A DNA stretch of 64,000 nt from Williamsia maris (GCF_024171815.1 NZ_JAMTCJ010000004.1:372001-436000), one strand, 5' to 3'. Shown: positions 39,830 through 52,806, numbered from the stretch's first letter. Notes: generated by a model from the letters alone, not told the origin. Program-made: numbers and translations.

Positions 39830-40675
39830 TCAGAAGCGGCAGGAGCGGATGTCGCTCGCAAGGATCGCCTTGGCGCCCATCGCAGACAGGTCGTCCATGA
39901 CGTTCTGGTGTCCGCTGCGCGGGACCATCGCGCGCACGGCGACCCAGTTCTCGTCGGCCATCGGCGCCACCGTGGGCGACTCCAGGCCGGGGGTGATGGC
40001 CACCGCGCGGTCGAGCAGGTCCTTGCGGCAGTCGTAGTCCATCATCACGTACTGCTGACCGACGACGACGCCCTGCACGCGTGCGATGAGCTGCTTGGCG
40101 GCGCGGGACGGTTCGACATCGGCGCCGCTGACCAGGACGGCCTCGGACGCGCACATCACGTCGCCGAAGGCCTTGAGGTTGTGTTGGCGCAGAGTGCGTC
40201 CCGACCCGACCACGTCGGCGATGGCATCGGCGAGACCGAGCTGGATGGAGATCTCCACCGCGCCGTCGAGCCGGATGATCTCGGCGTCGATGCCGCGGGA
40301 GTCCAGGTCGGCGCGCACGATGTTGGCGAACGACGTGGCGATGCGCGACCCGGCGAGGTCGGCGGCCGACATCTCGCGGTCGGTCGGACCGGCGTAGCGG
40401 AACGTGGATCCGCCGAAGCCCAGGGACAACTGCTCGACCACCGGGGCCTGCGAGTCCAGGGCGAGGTCGCGGCCGGTGATCCCGAGGTCGAGCTCACCGG
40501 ATCCGACATAGATCGCGATGTCTTTCGGACGGAGGAAGAAGAACTCGACGTCATTGGCCGCGTCGAGCACGGTCAGGTCCTTGGCGTCGGTCCGACGTCG
40601 ATAGCCCGCCTCGGCGAGCATCGCGGCGGCCGAGTCGGACAGCGCGCCTTTGTTGGGTACAGCTACCCGCAGCAT
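39830..40675 (-). CDS. hisG: ATP phosphoribosyltransferase HisG (long form)
   Basis: The 281-aa enzyme joins PRPP and ATP in the first step of histidine synthesis. It begins [20 protein letters not shown], has [13 protein letters not shown] and the PRPP loop region [23 protein letters not shown]-terminal regulatory domain (about 210-281) gives histidine feedback in long-form HisG. AAGGA lies upstream of the ATG. It follows hisE by 48 bp on the same strand. Confidence 0.97.
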   Translation of the reverse strand: MLRVAVPNKGALSDSAAAMLAEAGYRRRTDAKDLTVLDAANDVEFFFLRPKDIAIYVGSGELDLGITGRDLALDSQAPVVEQLSLGFGGSTFRYAGPTDREMSAADLAGSRIATSFANIVRADLDSRGIDAEIIRLDGAVEISIQLGLADAIADVVGSGRTLRQHNLKAFGDVMCASEAVLVSGADVEPSRAAKQLIARVQGVVVGQQYVMMDYDCRKDLLDRAVAITPGLESPTVAPMADENWVAVRAMVPRSGHQNVMDDLSAMGAKAILASDIRSCRF

Positions 40676-40723
40676 GGGGATCGGTCCTTCGGGTCAGGGA
40701 CGTTCGGGGCAGGGATGACTGGG

Positions 40724-40987
40724 TCAGAGGTGCTTGTACACGTCGGCCGGGGTCAGGCCTCGCTTGATCATCATCACCTGGAGCCAATAGAGCAATTGAG
40801 ATATCTCCTCGGCGAGCGACTCGTCGGGCTCGTGCTCGGCGGCCAGCCACACCTCACCGGCCTCCTCGATGATCTTCTTGCCCAGCGTGTGCACCCCGGA
40901 GTCGAGTGCGGCGACCGTCCCGCTGCCCTCAGGACGGGTCGCGGCGCGGTCGGTGAGCTCGATAAAGAGTTCGTCGAAGGTCTTCAC
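40724..40987 (-). CDS. hisE: Phosphoribosyl-ATP pyrophosphatase HisE
   Basis: The 87-aa all-helical enzyme hydrolyses phosphoribosyl-ATP in the second step of histidine synthesis. [37 protein letters not shown] has the metal-binding EExxE pattern. GTG 40987 is used. It lies 6 nt after the HAD gene stop, so metH-HAD-hisE-hisG may be one transcript. The enzyme is separate from HisI here. Confidence 0.95.
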   Translation of the reverse strand: MKTFDELFIELTDRAATRPEGSGTVAALDSGVHTLGKKIIEEAGEVWLAAEHEPDESLAEEISQLLYWLQVMMIKRGLTPADVYKHL

Positions 40988-40993
40988 GAGGGA

Positions 40994-41731
40994 TCAGTGT
41001 CCCACGGAGTCGCCGGCCGACCCGATCGGGCGCCATGCGGTGACGACGTCGGCGATGTCGAGACCCAGTAGTCCGTCGCGGAACGTGCGGCCCGGCCCCG
41101 GCGGGACCTCGGCGTCCGACGGGACCACCAGCACCGGGCACCCCGCTGCGGTCGCCGCCTCGGTGCCGGTCGGCGAGTCCTCGATGGCCAGGCACTGAGC
41201 CGGGGTCGCACCGACCGCCGCAGCGGCCGCGAGATACAGGTCGGGTGCGGGTTTGCCCTCGGCGACCTCGTCGCCGCACAACGTGTGCGCGAAGCGGTGC
41301 TTGCCGATCGTGGGCAGTGCGCGTTCGGTGAGATCGCGCTCGGTGTTGGTGACCAACACCATCGGGATACCCAGCGACGCAACGGTGTCGAGCGCCGCGT
41401 CGGCGCCCGGCCGCCACGGGATGCCGCCGGCGAACAGCTCGGCCACCCGGCCACGTATCCACGCCGCCTGCGCGTCGAGGTCGCGGTCGGCCTCGGCGAT
41501 GCCCGCGGCCACGTAGAGCTTGGTCATCGCGCCCTGCATCGAGTTGCCCAGGGTCGACTGACGCAGCGCGACGGTCATCGTGACGCCGAGTCGCTCCGCG
41601 AGCTCGGCCATCGCGACGTCCCACAACTTCTCGGAGTCGAGCAGCGTGCCGTCCATGTCCCACAGGACGGCACGCGGCAGCTCGAACTCCTGCCGGCCGA
41701 GATCGGGTACCGGCAGATCAGATCGGTTCAC
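40994..41731 (-). CDS. HAD phosphatase, beta-phosphoglucomutase-like
   Basis: The 245-aa protein has the HAD nucleophile motif AVLWDMDGTLLDSEKLW near residues 21-36, MVLVTNTERDL (second motif), EGKPAPDLYL with the Lys, and AIEDSPTGTEAA with the acidic motif. A helical cap lies between the first two, so it belongs to the beta-PGM group acting on small phosphorylated sugars or similar. It lies 6 nt after metH and 6 nt before hisE, a close packing also seen in mycobacteria. Confidence 0.9.
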   Translation of the reverse strand: MNRSDLPVPDLGRQEFELPRAVLWDMDGTLLDSEKLWDVAMAELAERLGVTMTVALRQSTLGNSMQGAMTKLYVAAGIAEADRDLDAQAAWIRGRVAELFAGGIPWRPGADAALDTVASLGIPMVLVTNTERDLTERALPTIGKHRFAHTLCGDEVAEGKPAPDLYLAAAAAVGATPAQCLAIEDSPTGTEAATAAGCPVLVVPSDAEVPPGPGRTFRDGLLGLDIADVVTAWRPIGSAGDSVGH

Positions 41732-41737
41732 GGTGCC

Positions 41738-45346
<3,609 letters not shown>

Positions 45347-45353
45347 GGTGTTC

Positions 45354-45359
45354 AGGGTA
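45354..45359 (-). promoter_or_regulatory. Leaderless -10 box for metH
   Basis: TACCCT on the minus strand is 7 nt before ATG 45346. Its -35 region would interleave with the divergent PAC2 promoter. Confidence 0.55.
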
Positions 45360-45385
45360 GTTCGCTCCCTATCGGTGTTCGGTCG

Positions 45386-45391
45386 TAGGCT
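45386..45391 (+). promoter_or_regulatory. Leaderless -10 box for the PAC2 gene
   Basis: TAGGCT lies 6 nt before GTG 45398. Confidence 0.55.
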
Positions 45392-45397
45392 GGTTCA

Positions 45398-46276
45398 GTG
45401 AACGCTGATGCGACCGGAGATCTTCCCACCCTGCGGACGCCGATCCTGGTAGCGGCCTTCGAGGGCTGGAATGACGCGGGCGATGCAGCGAGTGGCGCGG
45501 TCGAACATCTGGCGCTGATCTGGGATGCGCAGCCACTCGTCGACATCGATTCCGACGACTACTACGACTTCCAGGTCAACCGTCCGATCGTAAAGCAGAT
45601 CGACGGTGTCACGCGACGTATTGATTGGCCGACCACGTCGATCTCCTGGTGCAGCCCACCCGGATCCGACCGCGACATCGTCCTGTTGCGCGGCATCGAA
45701 CCCAACATGCGCTGGCGCGGCTTCTGCGCGGAGATCCTCGATCTGGCCCGCGCGTTGAACGTCCAGACCATGGTCATCCTGGGTGCGCTGCTGGCCGACG
45801 CGCCACACACCCGGCCGGTACCGGTCACCGGCACCGCCTACAGCACCGACTCCGCGTTGGCCTACAACCTGCAGGAGAGCCGGTACGAGGGACCGACCGG
45901 CATCACCGGCGTGTTGCAGGACCAGTGCGTCAACGCGGGTATCCCGGCGGTGTCGTTCTGGGCCGCCGTCCCGCACTACGTGTCGACCCCGCCCAACCCG
46001 AAGGCCACGGTCGCGTTGCTCAGCCAGGTCGAGGAGGTCCTCGACATCGAGGTCCCCCTCGGCGATCTCCCGGGGCAGGCCGAGGAGTGGGAACAGGCCG
46101 TCACCGAGATGACCGAGGACGACGAGGAGATCGCCGAGTACGTGCGTGGGCTCGAGGAGCGCGGCGACGCCGAGGTCTCCGTCGACGACGCGATGTCGAA
46201 GATCGACGGCGACGCATTGGCCGCCGAGTTCGAGAAATACCTGCGTCGACGCGGCCCCGGTTCGTTCGGGGCGTGA
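45398..46276 (+). CDS. PAC2-family (proteasome-assembly-chaperone-like) protein
   Basis: The 292-aa protein has the PAC2 fold signature near the N terminus (PILVAAFEGWNDAGDAASGAVEHL), VILGALLADAPHTRPVPVTG in the middle, then GIPAVSFWAAVPHYVSTPPNPKA. The C terminus has an acidic stretch (EMTEDDEEIAEYVRGLEE) that may form a helix. In eukaryotes PAC2 helps assemble proteasome alpha rings; the bacterial role is not established. It is divergent from metH, with 51 bp between starts, and corresponds to Rv2125. Confidence 0.88.
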   Translation: MNADATGDLPTLRTPILVAAFEGWNDAGDAASGAVEHLALIWDAQPLVDIDSDDYYDFQVNRPIVKQIDGVTRRIDWPTTSISWCSPPGSDRDIVLLRGIEPNMRWRGFCAEILDLARALNVQTMVILGALLADAPHTRPVPVTGTAYSTDSALAYNLQESRYEGPTGITGVLQDQCVNAGIPAVSFWAAVPHYVSTPPNPKATVALLSQVEEVLDIEVPLGDLPGQAEEWEQAVTEMTEDDEEIAEYVRGLEERGDAEVSVDDAMSKIDGDALAAEFEKYLRRRGPGSFGA

Positions 46277-46320
46277 TCACCCGTCGGTCGCCCCGATCGT
46301 GAGCACCTGACAATCGACTC

Positions 46321-46336
46321 GTAACGCAGGCGCAAA
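46321..46336. promoter_or_regulatory. Possible GlnR-like box upstream of the nir operon
   Basis: GTAAC, 6 nt, GCAAA approximates one half of the actinobacterial GlnR site (GTNAC-N6-GNAAC) about 35-50 bp before the start at 46371. A second pair in phase is not convincing. GlnR commonly activates nitrite reductase operons, which motivates the call. Confidence 0.3.
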
Positions 46337-46370
46337 TGCGGGTTGATCCCGGCCACGAACACTGGCGCTC

Positions 46371-46718
46371 ATGTCGACCACTCCGAAGTTCCTGCAGGGG
46401 GTGTTCGGTTTCACCGGTAGCGGCCTCACGAAACCGGCACCGCTGGATCCGTCCCTCACCTTCCTCGTCCCGGCCGGGATGATCGCCCAGCCGCTGTACT
46501 TCCGCGGCGGCAACAGCTCCGACGAACTGGTCTACGTCAGCCTCACGCGCGACGGCGCGACCATGCGGATGTTCCCGATCGGAGCCAAGGCGTCGGTGAA
46601 CGTGCCGCTGCGGGTCGTCGAGGACGTCGACCCGGACTCGGTGCTCGAGTTGGTGTTCGCGGCGCCGCATGGAGCGAGCGGCGAGGTCGTCGTCGACTTC
46701 GGGTTCGTGATCTTGTGA
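46371..46718 (+). CDS. Unknown 115-aa protein coupled to nirB
   Basis: I do not recognise this family with confidence. The protein starts MSTTPKFLQGVFGFTGSGL and is rich in short hydrophobic beta-like segments (LTFLVPAGMIAQPLYFRGG, ELVYVSLTRDG, GEVVVDFGFVIL), which suggests a small soluble beta-sandwich. There are no cysteines, so no metal centre of the Cys type. Its stop overlaps the nirB start as GTGA, and it is the first gene of the nitrite reductase operon, so a role in NirBD expression, assembly or substrate handling is plausible by context only. Confidence 0.6.
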   Translation: MSTTPKFLQGVFGFTGSGLTKPAPLDPSLTFLVPAGMIAQPLYFRGGNSSDELVYVSLTRDGATMRMFPIGAKASVNVPLRVVEDVDPDSVLELVFAAPHGASGEVVVDFGFVIL

Positions 46719-49243
46719 GGGACACGAGTTCGGCCGTTGGGTCAGCTTCGGGACGTCGCCGGCTGGTGGTGGTCGGCAACGGTATGGCCGGCGCCCGGAC
46801 CGTCGAGGAGATCCTGTCGCGCGGCGGTGGCGCGATGTTCGACATCACGATGGTCGGCGACGAGCCCTACGGCAACTACAACCGCATCATGCTCTCGCAC
46901 GTGCTGGCGGGCGAGAACGCCATCGACGACGACGATCTGATGCTCAACCCGATGGCGTGGTATCGCGAGAACGGCGTCACCCTGCACGCCGGCGACCGCG
47001 CCCGACGCATCGACCGGTTCGCCAAGACGGTCACGTGTGAGAGCGGACGCGACGTCGACTACGACGTGCTCGTCGTCGCCACCGGCAGCAACACCTTCTT
47101 CCCGAACATGGACGGACTACGCGAACCCGACGGACGGCTGGCGCGCGGCGTGTTCGGGTTCCGGACCATCGCCGACACCAACGGCATGCTGCAGATGGCC
47201 GAGGCCGCCGCCGACGTGCGCGCGGTGGTCATCGGAGGCGGACTGCTCGGACTCGAGGCCGCCTACGGATTACGCACGCAGGGAGTCGATGTCGACGTCG
47301 TGCACTCCCCCGGCCACCTGATGAACCAGCAACTCGACGAGCGCGGCGGACGGGTGCTCCGCAACAAGATCGAGTCCCTCGGTGTCGGTGTGCACACCTC
47401 GAAACGGACGACGTCGGTGCTCCGCGACCCCGACGGTGTGGTCGTCGGGGTCGGCTTCAACGACGACACCACGCTGCCCGCCGACATGATCGTGGTCACC
47501 GCGGGTATCCGACCGAACGTCGAGATCGCCCGCAGCGCCGGACTGGTCATCGAGCGTGGCATCGTCGTCGACGACCAGATGCGCTGCGAGGACGAGGGAT
47601 CGATCTACGCGGTCGGCGAGTGCTGCCAGCACCGCGGTGAGGTCTACGGTCTCGTCGCACCGCTGTGGGAGCAGGCCGTGGTCCTCGCCGACGTCCTCAC
47701 CGGGGCCGATCCCACGGCCGCCTACCACGGGTCGCGTCTGACGACGAAGCTCAAGGTGGCCGGCGTCGACGTCGCCGCCATGGGCGTCAAGGGTCCCGAG
47801 CGGGACGACGACGAGTTCGTCCAGTTCTACGAACCCCGCAGCGGCACATACAAGTCGGTGGTCGTCCGTGACAACAAGCTGATCGGCGCGATGCTGCTCG
47901 GCGACATCAGCAAGGCCGCCTTCCTGACGCAGGCCTTCGACGAGAAGGTGGCGCTCCCCGACGAGCGCATCAGCATGCTCTTCGACATGGGGACGCCGTC
48001 GGCGGAGACCGGCGCGGCCGAGTTGTCCGACGACACCCAGGTCTGCAACTGCAACGGCGTCACCAAGGGCCAGATCCTCGGATGTGTCCGCGGTGGCGCG
48101 ACGAGCCTCGGCGAGGTGGTCGCCGCCACCCGAGCGGGCAAGGGCTGCGGGTCCTGCAAGGGACTCGTCTCCGACATCGTCACCTTCGCCGCCGGCGACG
48201 ATCTCGCGGTCGACGTCTCCGCCGACTGGTACGTGCCCGCCATCCCGATGACCAAACCGGAGTTGATCGGCGCCATCCGCGCGAGCGGGATCCGTTCGGT
48301 CTCCGAGGTGTTCGAGAAACTCGCGCCCGCGGGCGAGGACGCCGCGGCCAAGATGCCGCTGGCCTCGCTGCTGCGCGTCATCTGGGGTCCCGAGTGGACC
48401 GACGAGCGCGGCGCGTTGTTCATCAACGACCGGGTGCACGCCAACATCCAACGGGACGGCACGTTCTCGGTGGTGCCGCAGATCAAGGGTGGCGTCACGA
48501 CGGCCGCGCAGCTGCGCAGGATCGCCGACGTGGCCGACAAGTACTCGATCCCGATGGTGAAGATCACCGGTGGGCAGCGGATCGATCTGCTGGGCGTCCG
48601 CAAGGAGGACCTGCCGAAGGTGTGGGGCGACCTCGACATGCCGTCGGGTTTCGCCTACGGCAAGAGCTTCCGGACCGTGAAGACCTGCGTGGGCACCGAC
48701 TACTGCCGGTTCGGCCTCGGGGACTCGACCGCGCTGGGCATAGCCATCGAGCAGCGGTTCCAGGGCCTGGAATCGCCCGCGAAACTGAAGTTGGCCGTGA
48801 CCGGGTGCCCGCGCAACTGCGCCGAGTCGCTCTGCAAGGACTTCGGTGTGGTCGCCGTCGGTGCCGACGGCGGTGCCTCGGACCGCTGGGAGATCTACGT
48901 CGGCGGGGCCGCGGGCGCACACATCCGCAAGGGCGACCTGCTGGCGACGGCGGATTCGAGCGCCGAGGTGATCCGCCTGTGCGGCATCTTCATCCAGTAC
49001 TACCGGGAACAGGCCAAGTGGCTCGAACGCACCTACGCGTGGGTCCCCCGGGTCGGGATCGACGAGCTGAGGGCCATCCTCGTCGACGACCGCGACGGAC
49101 TCGTCGAGGGTCTGCACGAGCGGGTGACCGCGGCCGTCGGTCAGTACCGCGATCCGTGGGAGGAGCGCGTCGAGCCGCGGTCGCCTGCGCAGTTCGTCTC
49201 GGCGTTGCCGCTGCTGCCGCTGCCCCGGGTGCCGGTCCGATGA
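46715..49243 (+). CDS. nirB: NAD(P)H-dependent nitrite reductase large subunit NirB
   Basis: The 842-aa enzyme reduces nitrite to ammonium in the cytoplasm. The N-terminal half is an FAD/NAD(P)H module (VVVGNGMAGARTVEEI, VVIGGGLLGLEAAYGLR). A BFD-like [2Fe-2S] domain has CNCNGVTKG and GKGCGSCKGLV. The C-terminal half is the siroheme/[4Fe-4S] module with CVGTDYC and GCPRNCAES. GTG 46715 overlaps the preceding stop. The order NirB-NirD is standard; the 4-nt ATGA overlap couples NirD. Confidence 0.96.
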   Translation: MRDTSSAVGSASGRRRLVVVGNGMAGARTVEEILSRGGGAMFDITMVGDEPYGNYNRIMLSHVLAGENAIDDDDLMLNPMAWYRENGVTLHAGDRARRIDRFAKTVTCESGRDVDYDVLVVATGSNTFFPNMDGLREPDGRLARGVFGFRTIADTNGMLQMAEAAADVRAVVIGGGLLGLEAAYGLRTQGVDVDVVHSPGHLMNQQLDERGGRVLRNKIESLGVGVHTSKRTTSVLRDPDGVVVGVGFNDDTTLPADMIVVTAGIRPNVEIARSAGLVIERGIVVDDQMRCEDEGSIYAVGECCQHRGEVYGLVAPLWEQAVVLADVLTGADPTAAYHGSRLTTKLKVAGVDVAAMGVKGPERDDDEFVQFYEPRSGTYKSVVVRDNKLIGAMLLGDISKAAFLTQAFDEKVALPDERISMLFDMGTPSAETGAAELSDDTQVCNCNGVTKGQILGCVRGGATSLGEVVAATRAGKGCGSCKGLVSDIVTFAAGDDLAVDVSADWYVPAIPMTKPELIGAIRASGIRSVSEVFEKLAPAGEDAAAKMPLASLLRVIWGPEWTDERGALFINDRVHANIQRDGTFSVVPQIKGGVTTAAQLRRIADVADKYSIPMVKITGGQRIDLLGVRKEDLPKVWGDLDMPSGFAYGKSFRTVKTCVGTDYCRFGLGDSTALGIAIEQRFQGLESPAKLKLAVTGCPRNCAESLCKDFGVVAVGADGGASDRWEIYVGGAAGAHIRKGDLLATADSSAEVIRLCGIFIQYYREQAKWLERTYAWVPRVGIDELRAILVDDRDGLVEGLHERVTAAVGQYRDPWEERVEPRSPAQFVSALPLLPLPRVPVR

Positions 49244-49572
49244 GCACCGACACCGCCACCGACGTCACCTTCGTGCCCGTGGGAGCGGTCTCCGACCTCA
49301 CTCGCGGTGAGGGGCGCGCCTACGCCGTGGGCGGCGACCAGATCGCGGTCTTCCTCCTCGGCGACGGCACGGTACGGGCCACCGCAGCGGTCTGTCCGCA
49401 CCGTGGAGGGCCGATCGCCGATGGTCAGAGCGACGACACCAAGGTCATGTGCCCGCTGCACCAGTACGTGTACTCGTTCGCCGACGGGGCCTGCAACGAT
49501 CCGTCGATCCCGACGTTGGCGGTGTACCCGGCACGGGTGGTCGACGGCGTGATCGAGGTCGCGGTCAGCTGA
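49240..49572 (+). CDS. nirD: Nitrite reductase small subunit NirD (Rieske-type)
   Basis: The 110-aa protein has a complete Rieske cluster motif, CPHRGGP and CPLHQYVYSF, so it should bind a [2Fe-2S] centre; many NirD proteins have lost these residues. It partners NirB. ATG 49240 overlaps the nirB stop by 4 nt. Its end overlaps the convergent small gene by 8 bp. Confidence 0.93.
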   Translation: MSTDTATDVTFVPVGAVSDLTRGEGRAYAVGGDQIAVFLLGDGTVRATAAVCPHRGGPIADGQSDDTKVMCPLHQYVYSFADGACNDPSIPTLAVYPARVVDGVIEVAVS

Positions 49573-49873
49573 TCCGTTCGATCGACACGACCGGCGTGGT
49601 GATGCGCCAGGTCCGGACATCGGGATCGTCGGCGGCGCGGACCCAGAACTGGGCCGATTCCCCGACCCGACATGACTTCACGCCGAGCAGCGGGATGTCC
49701 TCGGAGTCGCGGCGCAGCTGACTGACCGCCCAGGTGTCGTCGGTGCTGCCGCCCACGCCCGGAGCGCGGAGCAGCGTCATCTCCTCGAAATCGAGGAGGT
49801 AAGTGGACGTCCGGGTGACCACCGTCCAGACGCCGTCGGTGGTGTCGGGCTCGAGCTCCTGCGTGTTCGCCAC
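49565..49873 (-). CDS. Conserved hypothetical, small beta-rich protein
   Basis: This protein of about 102 aa is not recognised. It begins VANTQELEPDTTDGVWTVVTRTSTYLLDFEEMTLLR and ends RTWRITTPVVSIERIS, with one cysteine in VKSCRVGE. The pattern of short strands suggests a small barrel. GTG 49873 is chosen because TAGAGT lies 7 nt upstream; the open frame itself begins slightly earlier. It is convergent with nirD and overlaps it by 8 bp. Confidence 0.6.
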   Translation of the reverse strand: MANTQELEPDTTDGVWTVVTRTSTYLLDFEEMTLLRAPGVGGSTDDTWAVSQLRRDSEDIPLLGVKSCRVGESAQFWVRAADDPDVRTWRITTPVVSIERIS

Positions 49874-49880
49874 AGCGGGA

Positions 49881-49886
49881 ACTCTA
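49881..49886 (-). promoter_or_regulatory. Leaderless -10 box for the 102-aa gene
   Basis: TAGAGT on the minus strand, 7 nt before GTG 49873. Confidence 0.45.
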
Positions 49887-49948
49887 CCCACGCGTCCGGA
49901 CGTGAGGCACGCTCACCACCGGATCCGTCGTGGACACGCGATCAACGT

Positions 49949-51187
49949 CTACAGGTCGATGCCCAGAAGGCTGTCGACGGCGATCGCGATGTCGGCACCG
50001 GCGTCGGTCGCCGACCCCAACCCGCCGATGGCGTCGGAGGCCCACGCGTCGAGCGCGGCAATCGCTTTCGGGGTGTCGAGGTCGTCGGCCAGGTGCTGAC
50101 GGATCCGCGCGATGGTGTCGGCCGCGTCGGGGGCGGTCGGGCGACCGATGGCGTCGCGCCACCGGGCCAGGCGCGCACTGGCGTCGTCGAGCGTGGTGTC
50201 GGTCCACATCCGGTCGGTCCGGTAGTGCTCGGCGATCAGCGCGAGACGGATCGCGTTCGGGTCGACCCCCGCCGCGCGCAGCTTGGAGACGAAGACCAGG
50301 TTGCCCCGGCTCTTCGACATCTTCTCGCCGTCGAGGCCGATCATCCCGGTGTGCACGTAATGGTCGGCGAACCGACGCTCGCCGGTCAGGGCCTCGCCGT
50401 GGGCGGCCGAGAACTCGTGGTGCGGGAAGATGAGGTCGCTGCCGCCGCCCTGGACGTCGAACGGTGCCCCCAGGCGGTTCAGAGCGATTGCGGCGCACTC
50501 GATGTGCCATCCCGGGCGTCCGGGTCCGTGCGGCGACGGCCAGGACGGTTCGCCGTCGCGGGCCGCGCGCCAGATCAGGGCGTCGAGCGGATCGCGTTTG
50601 CCCGCTCGGTCGGGATCCCCGCCGCGCTCGGCGAAGAACGTGTCCATCGTCGCGCGGTCGTAGTTGGACTCGTAGCCGAACTGCTCGGTGGCGTCGGCCC
50701 GGAAGTAGATGTCGGGATACGTTGCGTCGTCGACGATGTAGGCCGCGCCGGAGTCGAGGAGCTTGCCGACGACCTCGACGACCTCGTCGATGGACTCGAC
50801 GGCGCCGATGTAGTCACGCGGCGGCAGCACCCGCAGCGCCGCCATGTCGTCGCAGAACAGTTGCGTCTCACGCCGTCCCAGATCACGCCAGTCGATGCCG
50901 TCGCGGTCGGCCCGCTCGAACAGCGGGTCGTCGACGTCGGTGACGTTCTGCACGTAGTTGACCTCGTGGCCCAGATCGCGCCAGATCCGGTTGACGAGAT
51001 CGAACGTCACGTAGGTCGCGGCGTGGCCCAGATGGGTTGCGTCGTACGGGGTGATGCCGCAGACGTACATCGTCGCGACCGGGCCGGGTGTGACCGGCCG
51101 GACCTGCTGATCGGAGGTGTCGTAGAGCCTGAGTTGCGGGCCCTGCCCGGCGAGCGGACGTACCGCGACATCTGACCACGACTGCAT
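49949..51187 (-). CDS. mshC: Cysteine--GlcN-Ins ligase MshC (mycothiol synthesis)
   Basis: The 412-aa enzyme resembles cysteinyl-tRNA synthetase and ligates cysteine to GlcN-inositol using ATP in mycothiol synthesis. It shows [19 protein letters not shown] (HIGH motif as HLGH), zinc-site residues in [11 protein letters not shown], and [10 protein letters not shown]. It is truncated relative to CysRS, lacking the anticodon-binding part, as expected. TATGGT lies 6 nt before ATG 51187, though a GGTGGAG site also fits. It is the last gene of a minus-strand block. Confidence 0.96.
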   Translation of the reverse strand: MQSWSDVAVRPLAGQGPQLRLYDTSDQQVRPVTPGPVATMYVCGITPYDATHLGHAATYVTFDLVNRIWRDLGHEVNYVQNVTDVDDPLFERADRDGIDWRDLGRRETQLFCDDMAALRVLPPRDYIGAVESIDEVVEVVGKLLDSGAAYIVDDATYPDIYFRADATEQFGYESNYDRATMDTFFAERGGDPDRAGKRDPLDALIWRAARDGEPSWPSPHGPGRPGWHIECAAIALNRLGAPFDVQGGGSDLIFPHHEFSAAHGEALTGERRFADHYVHTGMIGLDGEKMSKSRGNLVFVSKLRAAGVDPNAIRLALIAEHYRTDRMWTDTTLDDASARLARWRDAIGRPTAPDAADTIARIRQHLADDLDTPKAIAALDAWASDAIGGLGSATDAGADIAIAVDSLLGIDL

Positions 51188-51193
51188 CGCTCC

Positions 51194-51199
51194 ACCATA
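51194..51199 (-). promoter_or_regulatory. Possible leaderless -10 box for mshC
   Basis: TATGGT on the minus strand, 6 nt before ATG 51187; overlaps a possible ribosome site. Confidence 0.35.
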
Positions 51200-51263
51200 T
51201 GGGCGAGGTGGTCGAGGACGCGCATCCACCCCCTCACCTGCACCGTCCCCGAACGGCTCGTCT

Positions 51264-52118
51264 CTAGAAGGCCGGCCACGGTATCGGCCGCGACCGTGCG
51301 GGCGTCGGCATGACCGGGCTGCGCACCAGTTCGCGGGCGCGATCGTGCAGAGCGACCACCTCGGCGGGGGTGATCAGCGACGGCAACGCCTCCGACAGCG
51401 CCGACGTGGGCGTGGTCAGGGTGCTCAGCAGGGTCTCGATGTCGGCGACGAGGTGCGCCGGGATCGCCTCTCCCGCCCACCCCCACAGGACGGTGCGCAG
51501 CTTGTCCTCGGTGTGCATGCAGATGCCGTGGTCGACGCCGTACACCTCGCCGTCGCACCCTTCGAGCACGTGACCGCCCTTGCGGTCGGCGTTGTTGATC
51601 AGCAGGTCGAGCACCGCCATCCGCTGCAGACGCGGGTCGTCGGCGTGCACGAGCGTCACCTCTTCGCCGAGCGCGTCGTAGGCGTCGATGATCCGCCGGA
51701 AGTTGTCCGGGATCGCGCCGCTGGGACACAGGTCGACGAGGTCGAGGTGCTCGGGGACGCTGTCGCTGGGTTCCGGTGTGTCGATCCAGCGCTGCACCAT
51801 GCCCGGACCGAACTGTCCGTCGCGCAACACCGTGACCGGGATGACCGACCACCCGAGGGCGTCCGACACCAGGAACGACGAGATCTCACGACCGGCGAGC
51901 GTGCCGTCGGGGAAGTCCCACAGCGGCTGTTCACCGCGGACCGGCTTGTAGACGCAGCGGACGGTGTCGTCGCCGAGGACGGCCTCACAGACCAGTGTGG
52001 CGTTGCTGGCGCCACGGACCTGGCCGATGAGTTCGAGTTCCCCGGTGCGCAGGATCTCCGCGGTGCCGGCGGACGACCCGGTCTCCGACGACTCCGACGC
52101 GGCAGCGCTCGGCGGCAT
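51264..52118 (-). CDS. SCO1664-family PI3/4-kinase-fold protein
   Basis: The 284-aa protein belongs to the actinobacterial SCO1664 family. It has kinase-like features: [17 protein letters not shown] with an ATP-binding Lys, [17 protein letters not shown] with a Glu, [16 protein letters not shown] with a catalytic-loop-like N-x-x-x-R, and [11 protein letters not shown] as a DFG-like metal motif. Substrate unknown. It lies 4 nt after the DUF3090 gene and 76 bp before mshC. The set SCO1664, DUF3090 and a histidine phosphatase recurs together in actinobacteria. Confidence 0.85.
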   Translation of the reverse strand: MPPSAAASESSETGSSAGTAEILRTGELELIGQVRGASNATLVCEAVLGDDTVRCVYKPVRGEQPLWDFPDGTLAGREISSFLVSDALGWSVIPVTVLRDGQFGPGMVQRWIDTPEPSDSVPEHLDLVDLCPSGAIPDNFRRIIDAYDALGEEVTLVHADDPRLQRMAVLDLLINNADRKGGHVLEGCDGEVYGVDHGICMHTEDKLRTVLWGWAGEAIPAHLVADIETLLSTLTTPTSALSEALPSLITPAEVVALHDRARELVRSPVMPTPARSRPIPWPAF

Positions 52119-52122
52119 CGGG

Positions 52123-52806
52123 TCAGGGCCTGTCGGTGTCGGGATCGTCGTCGTCCGACGGGTCGTCGTCCTCGGCGTCCTCCAACGCGGCCCGCAGCGT
52201 GGGGTCGTCGAAGACGATCGGATCGACGAACTCGATGGACTTGTCGATAGCGACGTCGCGCTTGTAGCCGTTGGTCCGCACGCACACGTGGCCTGCGGGA
52301 TCGAGCGGTTCGGCGCACAGCGGGCAGGGTTCGCGGCCCGCGGAGATGACTCTCGTCGACCGGGCTGCGAACTCCCGGGCGGCCGCGGTGCTGAGGAAGA
52401 CGCGTACTGCGTCGGGGCCCTCGTCGGTGTCGTCGAGGACGACGCTCTCGTCGAACTCGCCCTCGGTGATCGCCAGCAGCTCCACGACGACGGCCTCGGC
52501 CTCGGCGTCCCAGCCCAGACCCATGGTCCCGACCCGGAACTCGGCGTCGACCGGCATCTGCAACGGACTCAGATCGTCGACCCGATCGGTCTCCGGGGGC
52601 AACGGGGTCCCGAACCGGCGGTGGATCTCCTCGAGCAGGGCACCGATGCGGTCGGCCAGGATCTGTACCTGCTGCTTCTCCAACATCACGCTGACGATGC
52701 GGGCCTCGTGGGTGGCCTGCAGATAGAACGTCCGGTCGCCGGGTGCGCCGACGGTCCCCGCGACGAATCGATCCGGGCTGCGGAACACGTGTATCGCTCT
52801 GGGCAT
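52123..52806 (-). CDS. DUF3090 protein with zinc-ribbon-like C terminus
   Basis: This 227-aa protein begins MPRAIHVFRSPDRFVAGTVG, typical of DUF3090. The first 150 residues are a mixed fold with no clear active site. The C-terminal part has CPLCAEPLDPAGHVCVRTNGY, a CxxC and H/C arrangement fit for one zinc, followed by a very acidic tail (DDPSDDDDPDTD). GGAGGAGGT lies 3 nt before ATG 52806. It is 62 bp after the phosphatase gene and packed against SCO1664. Function unknown. Confidence 0.85.
   Translation of the reverse strand: MPRAIHVFRSPDRFVAGTVGAPGDRTFYLQATHEARIVSVMLEKQQVQILADRIGALLEEIHRRFGTPLPPETDRVDDLSPLQMPVDAEFRVGTMGLGWDAEAEAVVVELLAITEGEFDESVVLDDTDEGPDAVRVFLSTAAAREFAARSTRVISAGREPCPLCAEPLDPAGHVCVRTNGYKRDVAIDKSIEFVDPIVFDDPTLRAALEDAEDDDPSDDDDPDTDRP

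Noticed and set aside
46371-49572. Recent horizontal transfer of the nir operon
   Set aside because: Codon use and GC look like the neighbours, and no integrase, insertion sequence or repeat flanks it.
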